Under the pieces are notes generated by a model. It was given only the letters and a program-made list of their open reading frames with translations. It made no database searches and was not told the DNA's origin. The position numbers and the translations under genes are program-made. A stretch of 64,000 nucleotides of DNA from Bradyrhizobium guangzhouense (GTDB lineage Bacteria > Pseudomonadota > Alphaproteobacteria > Rhizobiales > Xanthobacteraceae): assembly GCF_004114955.1 (NCBI RefSeq), contig NZ_CP030053.1:2418001-2482000 (forward strand), written 5' to 3'. This document shows, in pieces, positions 8,073 through 16,865 of the stretch; positions within the stretch are counted from its first letter, which is position 1, and every line of letters begins with the position of its first letter.

Positions 8073-9277
8073 TCGTCGCTCTCGCGCAGGCACCGTACTA
8101 TGTCGCGGTAGCGCTGCGTCGAAGTTTGCTGGCTATATTTCAGCGCGGCGACCGCTGCCTTGCTGCCTCGCTCGAGCGTCGCCGGGCGATCGGACGCGGC
8201 TGCGGAGATCGCTCGCGCCAAGCTCGTCGGATCCTCCGGAGGCACGACCCAACCAATGTCCTCTTCGGCGACCGCAAGTGCAGCTTCCGAATTCGGTTCT
8301 GTTCCGACGATGACCGCCCGCCCAACGGCGAGGAGGTTGTAGAGCCGGCTTGGGATAGAGACCCCAGCGACGTTGCGCCGGTAGGGAATGACCCAAGCGT
8401 CGGCCATCGCGAGGAATTCGGCAAGTTGTTCCTCGGGCACGGGGTCCAGCAAGGTCACGTTCTCCAGCTTCTCCGCGGCCTGAAGGGTTTCCAGCTCGTT
8501 CCAGCCGATGCCCCAGCCAGACAGAACGAAATGTATATGCTTCTCATGTTGCAGAAGCCGTGCGGCTTCAAACACGGTGCGAGGCGCATGCGTGAAGCCG
8601 AGATTGCCGCAAAGACCGACGACGAACGGTGCCGAGTAGGGTTTCCTGAAACTGCCGCCATTATCAGGTTCGCGGAAGCCGATCGGTAGCAACGTCCAGT
8701 TGGGCACGAAATGAATGTTGCCTGCACGCACGTGTGGATAGCGCAGCAGCAGCGGGGGGACGTCGCGGCCGATGACGAAGATTGCGTCTAGGGATCTGAA
8801 AAGCCAGCCATTGGCAATACGCGAGAGGCGTGTGATGATCGATGACTGACCTGCCATGCCGGCGGCAACCAGAGCTTCCGGATAGAGGTCGTAGATCAGA
8901 AGTGCCGTCCTGGCGCCCCGCAGTCTTGCGGCAAGCGTAATCGCGTAGGGCAGCGTGAAGGGGCTCGTGACCGACATGACTACATCACCCGGCGTTGCGC
9001 ATCTATAGACGCCCCAGAACAAGCGCATCGCCAGCGCGAAACTTGCGATGAGCCGTCTTACGAGCGCCTGCTTGGGAGGTCTCCAGTTTGCGATCTCGAT
9101 GACCTCGGGCGTGTCGTTGTCGGATTTCGGCTTTGCGGAGCCCTGCGTTCCCGACAGGACGACTGTGTGCATGTCGAGGGCGATCGCATTGGCGATCGCA
9201 CCGAGATAGATCGCCGTCGTGCTAGGGTCCGGCGGATAGAATTCTGTCGCGAGAATGAAACTGGGAGCTTTCGCCAC
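8069..9277 (-). CDS. GT4-type glycosyltransferase (WbuB/WcaI-like)
   Basis: 402 residues, GT-B fold. 'EFYPPDPSTTA' at the N-terminus, 'LCGNLGFTHAPRTVFEAA' mid-protein, and 'ADAWVIPYRRNVAGVSIPSRLYNLLAVGR' (shown in part) define a WbuB-like family that acts on lipid-linked sugars in O-antigen or colanic acid synthesis. It starts with GTG four bases after gmhB. A second member of the same family lies at 59117-60337, with the same YPPDPSTTA, GNLGFTH and AGVS-PSR-YNLLAVGR blocks. Donor and acceptor sugars are unknown. Confidence 0.78.
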   Translation of the reverse strand: MAKAPSFILATEFYPPDPSTTAIYLGAIANAIALDMHTVVLSGTQGSAKPKSDNDTPEVIEIANWRPPKQALVRRLIASFALAMRLFWGVYRCATPGDVVMSVTSPFTLPYAITLAARLRGARTALLIYDLYPEALVAAGMAGQSSIITRLSRIANGWLFRSLDAIFVIGRDVPPLLLRYPHVRAGNIHFVPNWTLLPIGFREPDNGGSFRKPYSAPFVVGLCGNLGFTHAPRTVFEAARLLQHEKHIHFVLSGWGIGWNELETLQAAEKLENVTLLDPVPEEQLAEFLAMADAWVIPYRRNVAGVSIPSRLYNLLAVGRAVIVGTEPNSEAALAVAEEDIGWVVPPEDPTSLARAISAAASDRPATLERGSKAAVAALKYSQQTSTQRYRDIVRCLRESDD

Positions 9278-9281
9278 GCCG

Positions 9282-9824
9282 TTATCCGTTTACCAGAAGG
9301 GGCAAGATGAAATCTCGCAGATTTCCGCCCGGAAAGGCGTGGCCCGGGAGGCCTGCGGCGCGCGCTGCTTCGATGTCCGATGGATTGTCACCGACTACGA
9401 AGCTCCGGCTCGCGTCGACGGGAAACTTGTTCAGAAGGTCGATGATCATGCCGGGCTGCGGCTTGCGGCGTTCGCTGACGCGTCGGTAACGTTCGATGCT
9501 TCCCTCGGGATGAAACGGACAATATTCGAAAGCATCGATGCGTGCACCCTGGGCCTCCAGTTCACGCGCCATCCAGTTGTGTAGCCGATGTATGTCGGCC
9601 TCTTCGTAGATGCCCCTGGCTACGCCCGATTGGTTGGTGATCACGAAGGCAAAATAGCCGGCTTCGTTGGCCGCTTTGATGGCCTCAATCGCGCCATCGA
9701 TCCAGACGAATTTATCGATCTCGAACAGATAATCGGTGTCGACATTCAGAACGCCGTCACGATCGAAGAAAACAGCCGGGCGCAACGTCTGGTCAATCGC
9801 CGGGCTCTGTCTATCTTGGGACAT
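9282..9824 (-). CDS. gmhB: D-glycero-D-manno-heptose-1,7-bisphosphate 7-phosphatase (HAD family)
   Basis: 180 residues from the ATG at 9824; the reading frame is open further upstream but that part is arginine/proline-rich and lacks family similarity. 'AVFFDRDGVLNVDTDYL' holds the HAD nucleophile Asp and acid/base Asp, and 'VVGDNPSDIEAARAAG' the late acidic motif. It removes the 7-phosphate during ADP-heptose synthesis for the LPS core. The family zinc loop usually has Cys-x-His then Cys-x-Cys. Here 'CPFHPEG' is present but the second pair reads Ser-Glu-Arg before RKPQPGM, so the zinc site looks incomplete. hldD and hldE lie about 43 kb away. Confidence 0.82.
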   Translation of the reverse strand: MSQDRQSPAIDQTLRPAVFFDRDGVLNVDTDYLFEIDKFVWIDGAIEAIKAANEAGYFAFVITNQSGVARGIYEEADIHRLHNWMARELEAQGARIDAFEYCPFHPEGSIERYRRVSERRKPQPGMIIDLLNKFPVDASRSFVVGDNPSDIEAARAAGLPGHAFPGGNLRDFILPLLVNG

Positions 9825-10069
9825 TTCGGCTCGAGTTTGTGAGTCTCTGATGGGCGCGAAGCCGCCACTGCGGCTAATTGCATGTGCCAGTATCACGATT
9901 GGGTCCCGGGTCCAATCCGTCTCCGCGCACCCGGCATCCCGGTTTTCGGGGCGTTCCCCGGGGTTGACCCGCCCTGGGTGATATGGCCAAGAAGGGGCAC
10001 GGGAATGCGCTTCGTTCGGCGCTCTGCATGCATCCATGAATTCTAAATGTTGCGAGAACTAGGTCGGCT

Positions 10070-11140
10070 ATGACTCAACGCGTCGCTCTCATCACCGGTG
10101 TGACCGGCCAGGACGGTGCCTATCTGGCCGAGCATCTGCTGTCGCTCGGTTATGTCGTGCACGGCATCAAGCGGCGGTCATCCTCGTTCAACACCGCGCG
10201 CGTCGATCACCTCTATCAGGACCCGCATGTCGGCGACGTGCCGTTCATGATGCATTACGGCGACATGACGGATTCGACCAATCTGATCCGCCTGGTGCAA
10301 CAGATCCGGCCGACCGAGATCTACAATCTCGCCGCCCAGAGTCACGTCGGCGTCAGCTTTGAGAGCCCAGAATACACCGCCAATGCCGACGGCATCGGCG
10401 TGCTGAGGCTCCTGGAAGCGATCCGCATTCTCGGCATGGAGAAGGACACGCGGTTCTACCAGGCCTCGACCTCCGAGCTCTACGGCCTCGTGCAGGAAAT
10501 CCCGCAGAAAGAGACCACGCCATTCTATCCACGCTCGCCTTACGGCGTCGCAAAGCTCTACGGCTACTGGATCACGGTGAACTACCGCGAAGCCTACGGG
10601 ATGTTTGCCTCCAACGGTATCCTGTTCAACCATGAGAGCCCGATCCGCGGTGAGACCTTCGTTACCCGCAAGATCACCCGCGGCGTGGCTCGCATCGAGG
10701 TCGGCTTGGAACAGACGCTCTATCTTGGCAATCTTGAGGCCAAGCGAGACTGGGGCCATGCCAAGGACTACGTCGAGGGCATGCACATGATCCTTCAAGC
10801 CGACGAGCCCGACGATTTCGTGCTCGCCACCGGCGAGATGCACTCGGTGCGTGAGATGGTCGAGCTGTCCTTCGCGCAGGTCGGCCGCCACATCGAATGG
10901 CGCGGCGCCGGCGTGGACGAGACCGGCATCGACGCCAAGAGCGGCAAGGTAGTGGTGAAGATCGACCCAACCTATTTCCGCCCGACCGAGGTCGATCTCC
11001 TCATCGGCGATGCCTGCAAGGCGCAGCAGGTTCTGGGCTGGAAGCCGAAGCGGACTTTTGCGCAGCTCGTCGAGGAGATGATGGCGAGCGATGTGGCCGA
11101 GGCAAAGCGGGATGTCGTCAATGGCAAGCGTACCGTTTGA
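10070..11140 (+). CDS. gmd: GDP-mannose 4,6-dehydratase
   Basis: 356 residues; converts GDP-D-mannose to GDP-4-keto-6-deoxymannose using bound NADP. Visible motifs are '[16 protein letters not shown]' (about 8-23), the Thr-Ser-Glu triad region in 'QASTSELYG' at about 133-141, and '[12 protein letters not shown]' with YxxxK at about 160. '[18 protein letters not shown]' is highly characteristic of Gmd. It is followed directly, with a short overlap, by fcl, so the pair supplies GDP-L-fucose. It reads away from gmhB across about 245 bases. Confidence 0.96.
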   Translation: MTQRVALITGVTGQDGAYLAEHLLSLGYVVHGIKRRSSSFNTARVDHLYQDPHVGDVPFMMHYGDMTDSTNLIRLVQQIRPTEIYNLAAQSHVGVSFESPEYTANADGIGVLRLLEAIRILGMEKDTRFYQASTSELYGLVQEIPQKETTPFYPRSPYGVAKLYGYWITVNYREAYGMFASNGILFNHESPIRGETFVTRKITRGVARIEVGLEQTLYLGNLEAKRDWGHAKDYVEGMHMILQADEPDDFVLATGEMHSVREMVELSFAQVGRHIEWRGAGVDETGIDAKSGKVVVKIDPTYFRPTEVDLLIGDACKAQQVLGWKPKRTFAQLVEEMMASDVAEAKRDVVNGKRTV

Positions 11141-12071
11141 GCTGAAAGGCAAAAGCGTCTACGTCGCTGGCCATCGCGGCATGGTGGGCAGCGCGATTGT
11201 GCGTCGGCTGGCGCGGGAGAATGTCAATCTCGTCACCGTCGACCGGCGCGAGGTCGATCTCTGCAACCAGGCCCAAGTGTTCGACTGGTTCGCCCGCGCG
11301 CGGCCGCAGGTGATTTTCCTCGCCGCGGCCAAGGTCGGCGGCATCGTCGCCAACAACACGCTGCGCGCCGAGTTCATCTACGACAACATCGCGATCGCCG
11401 CGAACGTGATCCAGGCCGCGCATCAAAACGGCGCCGAGAAGTTGATGTTCCTCGGCTCGTCCTGCATCTATCCGAAGCTGGCGCCGCAGCCGCTGCGCGA
11501 GGATGCCGTCCTCACCGGTCCGCTGGAGCCGACCAACGAGCCCTATGCGATCGCCAAGATCGCCGGCATCAAGATGGCGGAGGCCTATCGCAGCCAGTAC
11601 GGCAGCGACTTCATCAACGTGATGCCGACCAACCTCTACGGCCCCGGCGACAATTATCATCCCGAATTGAGCCACGTCGTCGCAGCCCTGATCCGCCGCT
11701 TCCACGAGGCGAAAGAGTCCGGCGCCAAGAGCGTCGTCGTCTGGGGCACCGGGACGCCGCGGCGCGAGTTCCTCTATGTCGACGACATGGCGGATGCCTG
11801 CGTGCATCTGATGAAGACCTATTCCGGCAGCGACCTCATCAATATCGGCACCGGCGAGGACATCGCCATCGCCGAGTTCGCGCGCGTGGTCGCCGGGATC
11901 GTCGGCTACCGCGGCGAGATTTCGTTCGACACCTCGCGCCCCGACGGCACGCCGCGCAAGCTGCTCGATGTCAGCAGGCTCGACAAGCTCGGCTGGCGCG
12001 CGACGACGCCGCTTCACGACGGCTTGAAGCGCGCCTACGAGGCGTACCTACGACCGGCCGAACAGTCATGA
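11121..12071 (+). CDS. fcl: GDP-L-fucose synthase
   Basis: 316 residues; epimerises and reduces the Gmd product to GDP-L-fucose with NADPH. '[15 protein letters not shown]' binds the cofactor, 'FLGSSCIYP' supplies the catalytic Ser/Cys region, and '[11 protein letters not shown]' the Tyr and Lys. '[13 protein letters not shown]' is a family signature. The ATG at 11121 is chosen because the protein [11 protein letters not shown] then begins just before the Rossmann strand. ATGs at 11112 and 11091 are also in frame. The gene overlaps gmd by 20 bases. Confidence 0.93.
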   Translation: MASVPFELKGKSVYVAGHRGMVGSAIVRRLARENVNLVTVDRREVDLCNQAQVFDWFARARPQVIFLAAAKVGGIVANNTLRAEFIYDNIAIAANVIQAAHQNGAEKLMFLGSSCIYPKLAPQPLREDAVLTGPLEPTNEPYAIAKIAGIKMAEAYRSQYGSDFINVMPTNLYGPGDNYHPELSHVVAALIRRFHEAKESGAKSVVVWGTGTPRREFLYVDDMADACVHLMKTYSGSDLINIGTGEDIAIAEFARVVAGIVGYRGEISFDTSRPDGTPRKLLDVSRLDKLGWRATTPLHDGLKRAYEAYLRPAEQS

Positions 12072-12090
12072 GCAGACACAGGCGGGACGA

Positions 12091-13314
12091 TTACCGCTCG
12101 TCTGCGATCACCTTGCCGTCGTTCGGCAGCGCCCCTGGGCTAACCAGCTCGACGGCGCCGCCGAGCTTGGTCACGGCCCGCAGGCTGCTCGCGATCTCTT
12201 CACGCAGCGTGTCGTCCAAAGTGCAGGTCTCGGCCTTCAGCGTCATCGCGTCGGCCTCGCCCTGGCGGGTGACGACAAGGCGCAGTCGTCCGAGCGCGGG
12301 ATGGCGCTTGCCGATTTCGGCGATCTGCTCGGGGCGTACGAACATGCCCTTGACTTTGGTGGTCTGGTCGGCACGGCCCATCCAGCCCTTGATGCGCATA
12401 TTGGTGCGCCCGCACGGGCTCGTGCCCGGCAGGGACGCAGTGAGGTCGCCGAGCGCCAGTCGAATCCAGGGATGATGCGGATCGAGCGAGGTCACTACGA
12501 TGTCGCCGACATCGCCCGGCGCCACCGGATCGCCGGTGCCCGGTTTGACGATCTCCATGATCAGGTCCTCGTTGACGACCATGCCGTCGCGTGCCTCGGT
12601 CTCGAACGCGATGAGGCCAAGATCGGCCGTGCCGAACGCCTGGTAGGCGTCGATGCCGCGTGCCTTGATCTCGGCCTGGAGGGAGGGCGGGAATGCTGCG
12701 CCCGAGACCAGCGCGCGCTTGATCGAGGAGAGGTCGCAGCCGGCGGTCGCGGCGGCATCGAGCAGGATCTTCAGGAAATCGGGCGTGCCGCTGTAGCCCA
12801 CGGGCCGGTAGGCCTCGATCAGCTCGAATTGCTGCTCGGTATTACCAGGGCCGGCGGGGATCACGGCGCAGCCGAGCGCGCGTGCGGAGGAATCGAAGAT
12901 GAAGCCGCCGGGGGTGAGGTGGTAGCTGAATGTGTTGAGCACGATATCCTGGGGGCGGAACCCGGCGGCAAACAGCGCCCGCGCGCCGCGCCAGGGGTCG
13001 GCCTGGCGTCCTTCCGGCTCGAAGATCGGGCCCGGGGAGGTGAACAGGCGCGCGAACGACCCGGGGGCTGCCGCAACGAAGCCGCCGAAGGGCTGGGCGG
13101 CCTTGTGCAGGGCCGGCAGTTCCGATTTGCGCAGCACCGGCAGGCGTGCCAGCGCTGCCCTGGAGGTCACGGAGGCGGGATCGATCCCCTTGAACCGCTC
13201 GGCATAGGCAGGTGCGGCCATGGCGCTGCGCAGCACGTCCGGCAGGCGGGCGAACAGATCGGCCTCGCGCGCCGCAGGCTCGCGCGTCTCGAGGGCGTCG
13301 TAATGGGCGGTCAT
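12091..13314 (-). CDS. Phenylacetate-CoA ligase-like AMP-forming enzyme (PaaK family)
   Basis: 407 residues. 'GYSGTPDFLKILLDA', 'YQAFGTADLGLIAFE' (the adenylate-binding aromatic-x-x-x-E region) and 'GRADQTTKVKGMFVRPEQI' (hinge Asp and catalytic-region Lys) match the PaaK branch of ANL enzymes. It probably activates an aromatic or other carboxylic acid to its CoA thioester. No other phenylacetate genes are nearby. It is divergent from the AGE epimerase gene (86 bases) and its end lies 19 bases from the convergent fcl gene. The substrate is not predictable from sequence. Confidence 0.8.
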   Translation of the reverse strand: MTAHYDALETREPAAREADLFARLPDVLRSAMAAPAYAERFKGIDPASVTSRAALARLPVLRKSELPALHKAAQPFGGFVAAAPGSFARLFTSPGPIFEPEGRQADPWRGARALFAAGFRPQDIVLNTFSYHLTPGGFIFDSSARALGCAVIPAGPGNTEQQFELIEAYRPVGYSGTPDFLKILLDAAATAGCDLSSIKRALVSGAAFPPSLQAEIKARGIDAYQAFGTADLGLIAFETEARDGMVVNEDLIMEIVKPGTGDPVAPGDVGDIVVTSLDPHHPWIRLALGDLTASLPGTSPCGRTNMRIKGWMGRADQTTKVKGMFVRPEQIAEIGKRHPALGRLRLVVTRQGEADAMTLKAETCTLDDTLREEIASSLRAVTKLGGAVELVSPGALPNDGKVIADER

Positions 13315-13400
13315 GGCAGATCTTTCCGGGTTGGCATCCGTTGCACGCCGCCGCTTGCATGGGTATCAGACGGCCATTGGTAGGGCGTGGAGAGAACGCG

Positions 13401-14552
13401 ATGGCGGACGAGAGCATCATTCCGGTAGAGGAGGCGGCTGGGGTCGTCGCGCGCCTGAAGCGCCGCATGATCGAGGACGCGATCCCGCTGTGGTCGACCG
13501 TCGGCTTGGACCACGCCACCGGTGGTTTCATCGACCGGTTGCATCGCGACGGCACCGCTGACGTCTCCGCGCCGCGGCGCGTGTTCGTGCAGGCGCGGCA
13601 AATCTATTGCTACGCCAAGGCGGCGCAGATGGGGTGGTATCCGCAAGGCCGCGCCATCGCGCTGAAAGGGCTCGAATACATGCTCGCGAAGGCCAAGGCG
13701 CCCGACGGCAAGCCTGGCTATGTGCACCGTCTGACGCCTGAAGGCACGGTGCTGGACTCGCGGCGCGATGCCTACGATCACGCCTTCATCCTGTTTGCGC
13801 TGGCGACCGTTTATTCGCTCGACAAGGACGCGCAAGTTCGCGCCGAGATCGACGCGTTGCTTGCCTTCCTCGACGGCCATCTGCGTTCGCCGCATGGCGG
13901 CGTCCACGAGGGCCTGCCGGTGTCGCTGCCGCGCCGGCAGAACCCGCACATGCATCTGTTCGAGGCGATGATCGCGTGTTTCGACGCGACCCATGATCTG
14001 TCGTTCCAGAATCGCGCCGGCGAGTTCTTCGCGCTGTTCCTCGCCAATCTCTACGACAAGCGGACGTGCGCGCTCGGGGAATATTTCGAGGAGGATTGGT
14101 CGAAGATCGCGCCCGTCAGCGTCGAGGCCGGCCACCAGGCGGAGTGGGTCTGGCTGCTGAAAGGGTTTGAGCGCATCACCGGCTGCCCGACCGGACAGCG
14201 GCGCGCCGAGTTGCTTGCGACCGCGATGCGCTACCGCGATGCGGCTACCGGCTGTCTCGTCGACGAGGGCGACGATGCCGGCAACATCCGCCGCTCGACG
14301 CGCCGGCTGTGGCCGCAGACCGAGATCGCGAAGGCGTGGATCGCGCAGGCCGAGTCCGGCGAGGCGGGCGCGGCGGAGCAAGCGCGCGCGGCGCTGGTGC
14401 GGCTCGAGCGACACTACCTCAGCCATCCCGTGCGGGGCGGCTGGTACGACCAGTTCGACAGCGACGGAAAATCGCTGATCGACACCATTCCTGCGTCGTC
14501 GTTCTATCATGTTCTCTGCGCGGTCACGGAAGCGGATCAGGTGCTCGGTTGA
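13401..14552 (+). CDS. AGE-family sugar epimerase/isomerase
   Basis: 383 residues of an (alpha/alpha)6 barrel of the N-acylglucosamine 2-epimerase / mannose isomerase family. 'VFVQARQIYCYAKAA', 'DAYDHAFILFAL', 'NPHMHLFEAMIACFD', 'VEAGHQAEWVWLLKG' and 'RLWPQTEIAKAW' carry the His and Arg residues that line the active site in this family. The ATG at 13401 follows GGAGAGAA and begins MADESIIPVEE; the frame is open upstream but reads as Arg-rich nonsense. Possible roles are mannose/fructose interconversion feeding GDP-mannose, or N-acylsugar epimerisation. Confidence 0.82.
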   Translation: MADESIIPVEEAAGVVARLKRRMIEDAIPLWSTVGLDHATGGFIDRLHRDGTADVSAPRRVFVQARQIYCYAKAAQMGWYPQGRAIALKGLEYMLAKAKAPDGKPGYVHRLTPEGTVLDSRRDAYDHAFILFALATVYSLDKDAQVRAEIDALLAFLDGHLRSPHGGVHEGLPVSLPRRQNPHMHLFEAMIACFDATHDLSFQNRAGEFFALFLANLYDKRTCALGEYFEEDWSKIAPVSVEAGHQAEWVWLLKGFERITGCPTGQRRAELLATAMRYRDAATGCLVDEGDDAGNIRRSTRRLWPQTEIAKAWIAQAESGEAGAAEQARAALVRLERHYLSHPVRGGWYDQFDSDGKSLIDTIPASSFYHVLCAVTEADQVLG

Positions 14553-14555
14553 GAA

Positions 14556-15395
14556 TTAAAGCCACCGTTTGCGCCGCTTGAAGCTCTTGAGGTTCTTGAA
14601 GCTCTTGCGCTGGTCGCCGGCGCCGCCGAGATAGAATTCCTTGACGTCCTCGTTGTCGCGCAACTCGTCGGCGGTACCGTCGAGCACGACCTTGCCCTGC
14701 TCCATGATGTAGCCGTGGCTTGCCACCGACAGCGCGGCGCGCGCGTTCTGCTCGACCAGCAGGATGGTGACGCCGAGGTCGCGGTTGATCTTCTGGATGA
14801 TGGAGAACACCTCCTTCACCAGCAGCGGCGACAGGCCCATCGAGGGTTCGTCCATCAAGATCATCTTCGGGCGCGCCATCAGCGCGCGGCCGATCGCCAG
14901 CATCTGCTGCTCGCCGCCGGAGAGATAGCCGGCCAATCCGGTCCGCTCCTTCAGGCGCGGAAAATAATTGAAGACCATGTCGAGGTCGGCATCGACCCCA
15001 CGGTCTTTGCGGGTGAAGGCGCCGAGCCTGAGGTTTTCCAGCGACGTCATGTCGGCGACGATGCGCCGGCCCTCCATCACCTGGAAAATGCCGCGGCGGA
15101 CGATCTTGTCGGGATCGATGCCAGCGATGGGCTCGCCCTCGAACAGGATCTCGCCGCGCGTGACGTCGCCGTCCTCGGTCTTGAGCAGGCCCGAGATCGC
15201 CTTCAGCGTCGTCGACTTGCCGGCGCCGTTGGCCCCGAGCAGCGCGACGATCGCGCCCTTGGGCACGTCGAGGCTGAGGCCGCGCAGCACCAGGATGACA
15301 TCGTCATAGACGACCTCGATGTTGCGCACGGCGAGGAGGGACGGGGGTGGTACGGCGGTCGGCTTGGCGCGAGATGTCTCGAGGGTGTCGGTCAT
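14556..15395 (-). CDS. livF: Branched-chain amino acid-type ABC transporter ATPase (LivF-like)
   Basis: 279 residues. Walker A 'GANGAGKSTT' at about 53-62, signature 'YLSGGEQQMLAIG' at about 155, Walker B 'MILMDEPSMGLSP' and the switch His region in 'TILLVEQNA' are intact. It is the last gene of the minus-strand operon livG, acyl-CoA synthetase, livH, livM, substrate-binding protein, livF. LivF proteins usually end near 'KEFYLGG'. Here a basic tail of about 21 residues follows, with a repeated KSFK unit encoded by an 18-base-period direct repeat. A dispersed palindromic repeat separates it from the binding-protein gene. Confidence 0.88.
   Translation of the reverse strand: MTDTLETSRAKPTAVPPPSLLAVRNIEVVYDDVILVLRGLSLDVPKGAIVALLGANGAGKSTTLKAISGLLKTEDGDVTRGEILFEGEPIAGIDPDKIVRRGIFQVMEGRRIVADMTSLENLRLGAFTRKDRGVDADLDMVFNYFPRLKERTGLAGYLSGGEQQMLAIGRALMARPKMILMDEPSMGLSPLLVKEVFSIIQKINRDLGVTILLVEQNARAALSVASHGYIMEQGKVVLDGTADELRDNEDVKEFYLGGAGDQRKSFKNLKSFKRRKRWL
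14577..14607. repeat. Direct repeat of 13 bases with 18-base period in the end of livF
   Basis: CTTGAAGCTCTTG occurs at 14577-14589 and again at 14595-14607. On the coding (minus) strand it encodes the two KSFK-containing units of the basic C-terminal tail of LivF. Confidence 0.8.
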
Positions 15396-15411
15396 GCTTT
15401 ATGACTCCGCT

Positions 15412-15514
15412 GTCGTCGCCCGGCTTGACCGGGCGACCCAGTATTCCAGAGGCGCCGGAGACTCATCGAGAAGCCGCGGCGTACTGGATCCCCCGCCTTT
15501 CGCGGGGGATGACA
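15412..15514 (-). repeat. Dispersed palindromic intergenic repeat, family A, copy 1
   Basis: About 103 bases between the binding-protein gene and livF. One end forms a CCCGG-type hairpin ('GCCCGGCTTGACCGGGC') and the other a 'CCCCGCCTTTCGCGGGG' hairpin, joined by a CCGCGGCGTACTGGAT stretch. The reverse complement matches the element at 32791-32892 nearly end to end. Lying inside an operon, it could affect mRNA stability between the two genes. Confidence 0.85.
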
Positions 15515-15539
15515 GTTGTGCGTAGGGAAACGGCGAGGC

Positions 15540-16823
15540 TCACCAGCCAAACCATTCCGGCTTGCGAGGCAGATCGACCGATTTGACCTTCTCCAGCTTG
15601 ATCGAGCCTTTGCCCATCAGATCGTTGATGTCGCCATCGGTCGCGCCCGACACCCTCGTGCGATAGAGATCGACCTTCATGGTCCCGCGATGGTCTTTCT
15701 CGGTCCAGGTCGAGGGATTGCAGACGCCTTCCATCCCGGCCGGCACCCAGTCCTTTTTCTGGTAGAAGCCCTTGGCGACGTTCTCGCCGGTGGCACCGCC
15801 GTTCTTGGCCGCCCAATCGAGTGCTTCCTTCATGTAGAGCGCCGAGCAGACGGCCGCGACGTAGTGCACGGGGCGGTAGACCTTGCCGGTGGGATCGGAC
15901 ATCTTGGAGATTTCCATCACCGTCTTCATGCCGGGCGCATCGCCGCCCCAGCTCACGGCCGTGCGTAGGGGAAACACCACCCCGTCGGCGGCGTCGCCGG
16001 CAGCCTTGGCGCCGGCCTCGTCCATGCCCCAGACGTTGCCGAGGAACTGGACGTCCACGTTCGCCGCCTTGCAGGCCTTCAGCACCGACACGTTGGACTG
16101 AGGCGTATTGCCGAGATAGGCGTAATTCGCACCCGAGCTCTTCAGGCTCAGGCACTGGCTGCTGTAGTCGCCGGGGCTCAGCGCGAAGACCAGCGGTGGC
16201 AGAACTTCGAAGCCGAGCTCGGTGGCCAGCGCCTCGCCGGCAGCCTTCGGGGCGTTAGGATAGGGATGGTTGGCGCCCATGTGGACGTATTTCGGCTTGC
16301 CGGGCTTGCCCTTGGCCTTCCAGTCTTCGGCCGCCCACATCAGCATCGCACGCAGCGCGTCCGAATAGGTGGGACCGTAGAAGAAATTATAGGGCGCAGG
16401 CTTGGCCTTGCCGCTGGTGCCCTCAGGATCCGACAGGGCTGCTGCGTATGAGCCGGACATATCAGGGATCTTGTCCTGGGCGAGGAAGCCGGTCAGTGCT
16501 TCGGTATCCGCCGTGCCCCAGCCCATGATGGCGGCAACCTTGTTGTCCGGTGCTGACCACTTCTTGTAGAGCGCGATCGCGCGCGGCACCTGGTAGCCGT
16601 AGTCGTTGGTGTCGACGTTCAACTGTTTGCCGCCGACGCCGCCGTTCTTGTTGACCCAGGCGAAGGTGTCGGCAACGGCCTGCCCGAACGGTGTGCCGAC
16701 GTCGGCGGTACCCCCCGAGCGGTCTTCAAGATGGCCAATCGCGATCTGCGCCTGCGCGCTCGCAGAAAATGCGGCGATCGCGAGCGCGAGTGAGGCGGTG
16801 CTCAAAAGGGCCTTTGTCTTCAT
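15540..16823 (-). CDS. Periplasmic substrate-binding protein of Liv-type ABC transporter
   Basis: 427 residues with a clear Sec signal (Lys then about 15 hydrophobic residues, cleavage after 'ASAQA' near residue 25). The mature part begins 'QIAIGHLEDRSGGTADVGTP', the type I periplasmic-binding fold of LivK-like proteins. It should deliver substrate to the LivHM/LivGF system encoded around it. The full-length gap from normal LivK (about 370) suggests a divergent ligand, perhaps an aromatic or aliphatic acid and not an amino acid, since the operon also encodes an acyl-CoA synthetase. Ligand identity is inference. Confidence 0.85.
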   Translation of the reverse strand: MKTKALLSTASLALAIAAFSASAQAQIAIGHLEDRSGGTADVGTPFGQAVADTFAWVNKNGGVGGKQLNVDTNDYGYQVPRAIALYKKWSAPDNKVAAIMGWGTADTEALTGFLAQDKIPDMSGSYAAALSDPEGTSGKAKPAPYNFFYGPTYSDALRAMLMWAAEDWKAKGKPGKPKYVHMGANHPYPNAPKAAGEALATELGFEVLPPLVFALSPGDYSSQCLSLKSSGANYAYLGNTPQSNVSVLKACKAANVDVQFLGNVWGMDEAGAKAAGDAADGVVFPLRTAVSWGGDAPGMKTVMEISKMSDPTGKVYRPVHYVAAVCSALYMKEALDWAAKNGGATGENVAKGFYQKKDWVPAGMEGVCNPSTWTEKDHRGTMKVDLYRTRVSGATDGDINDLMGKGSIKLEKVKSVDLPRKPEWFGW

Positions 16824-16865
16824 TGGTCGTCTCCTCCTGTTATTGGTTTGTCGAGATAGCCGCGC

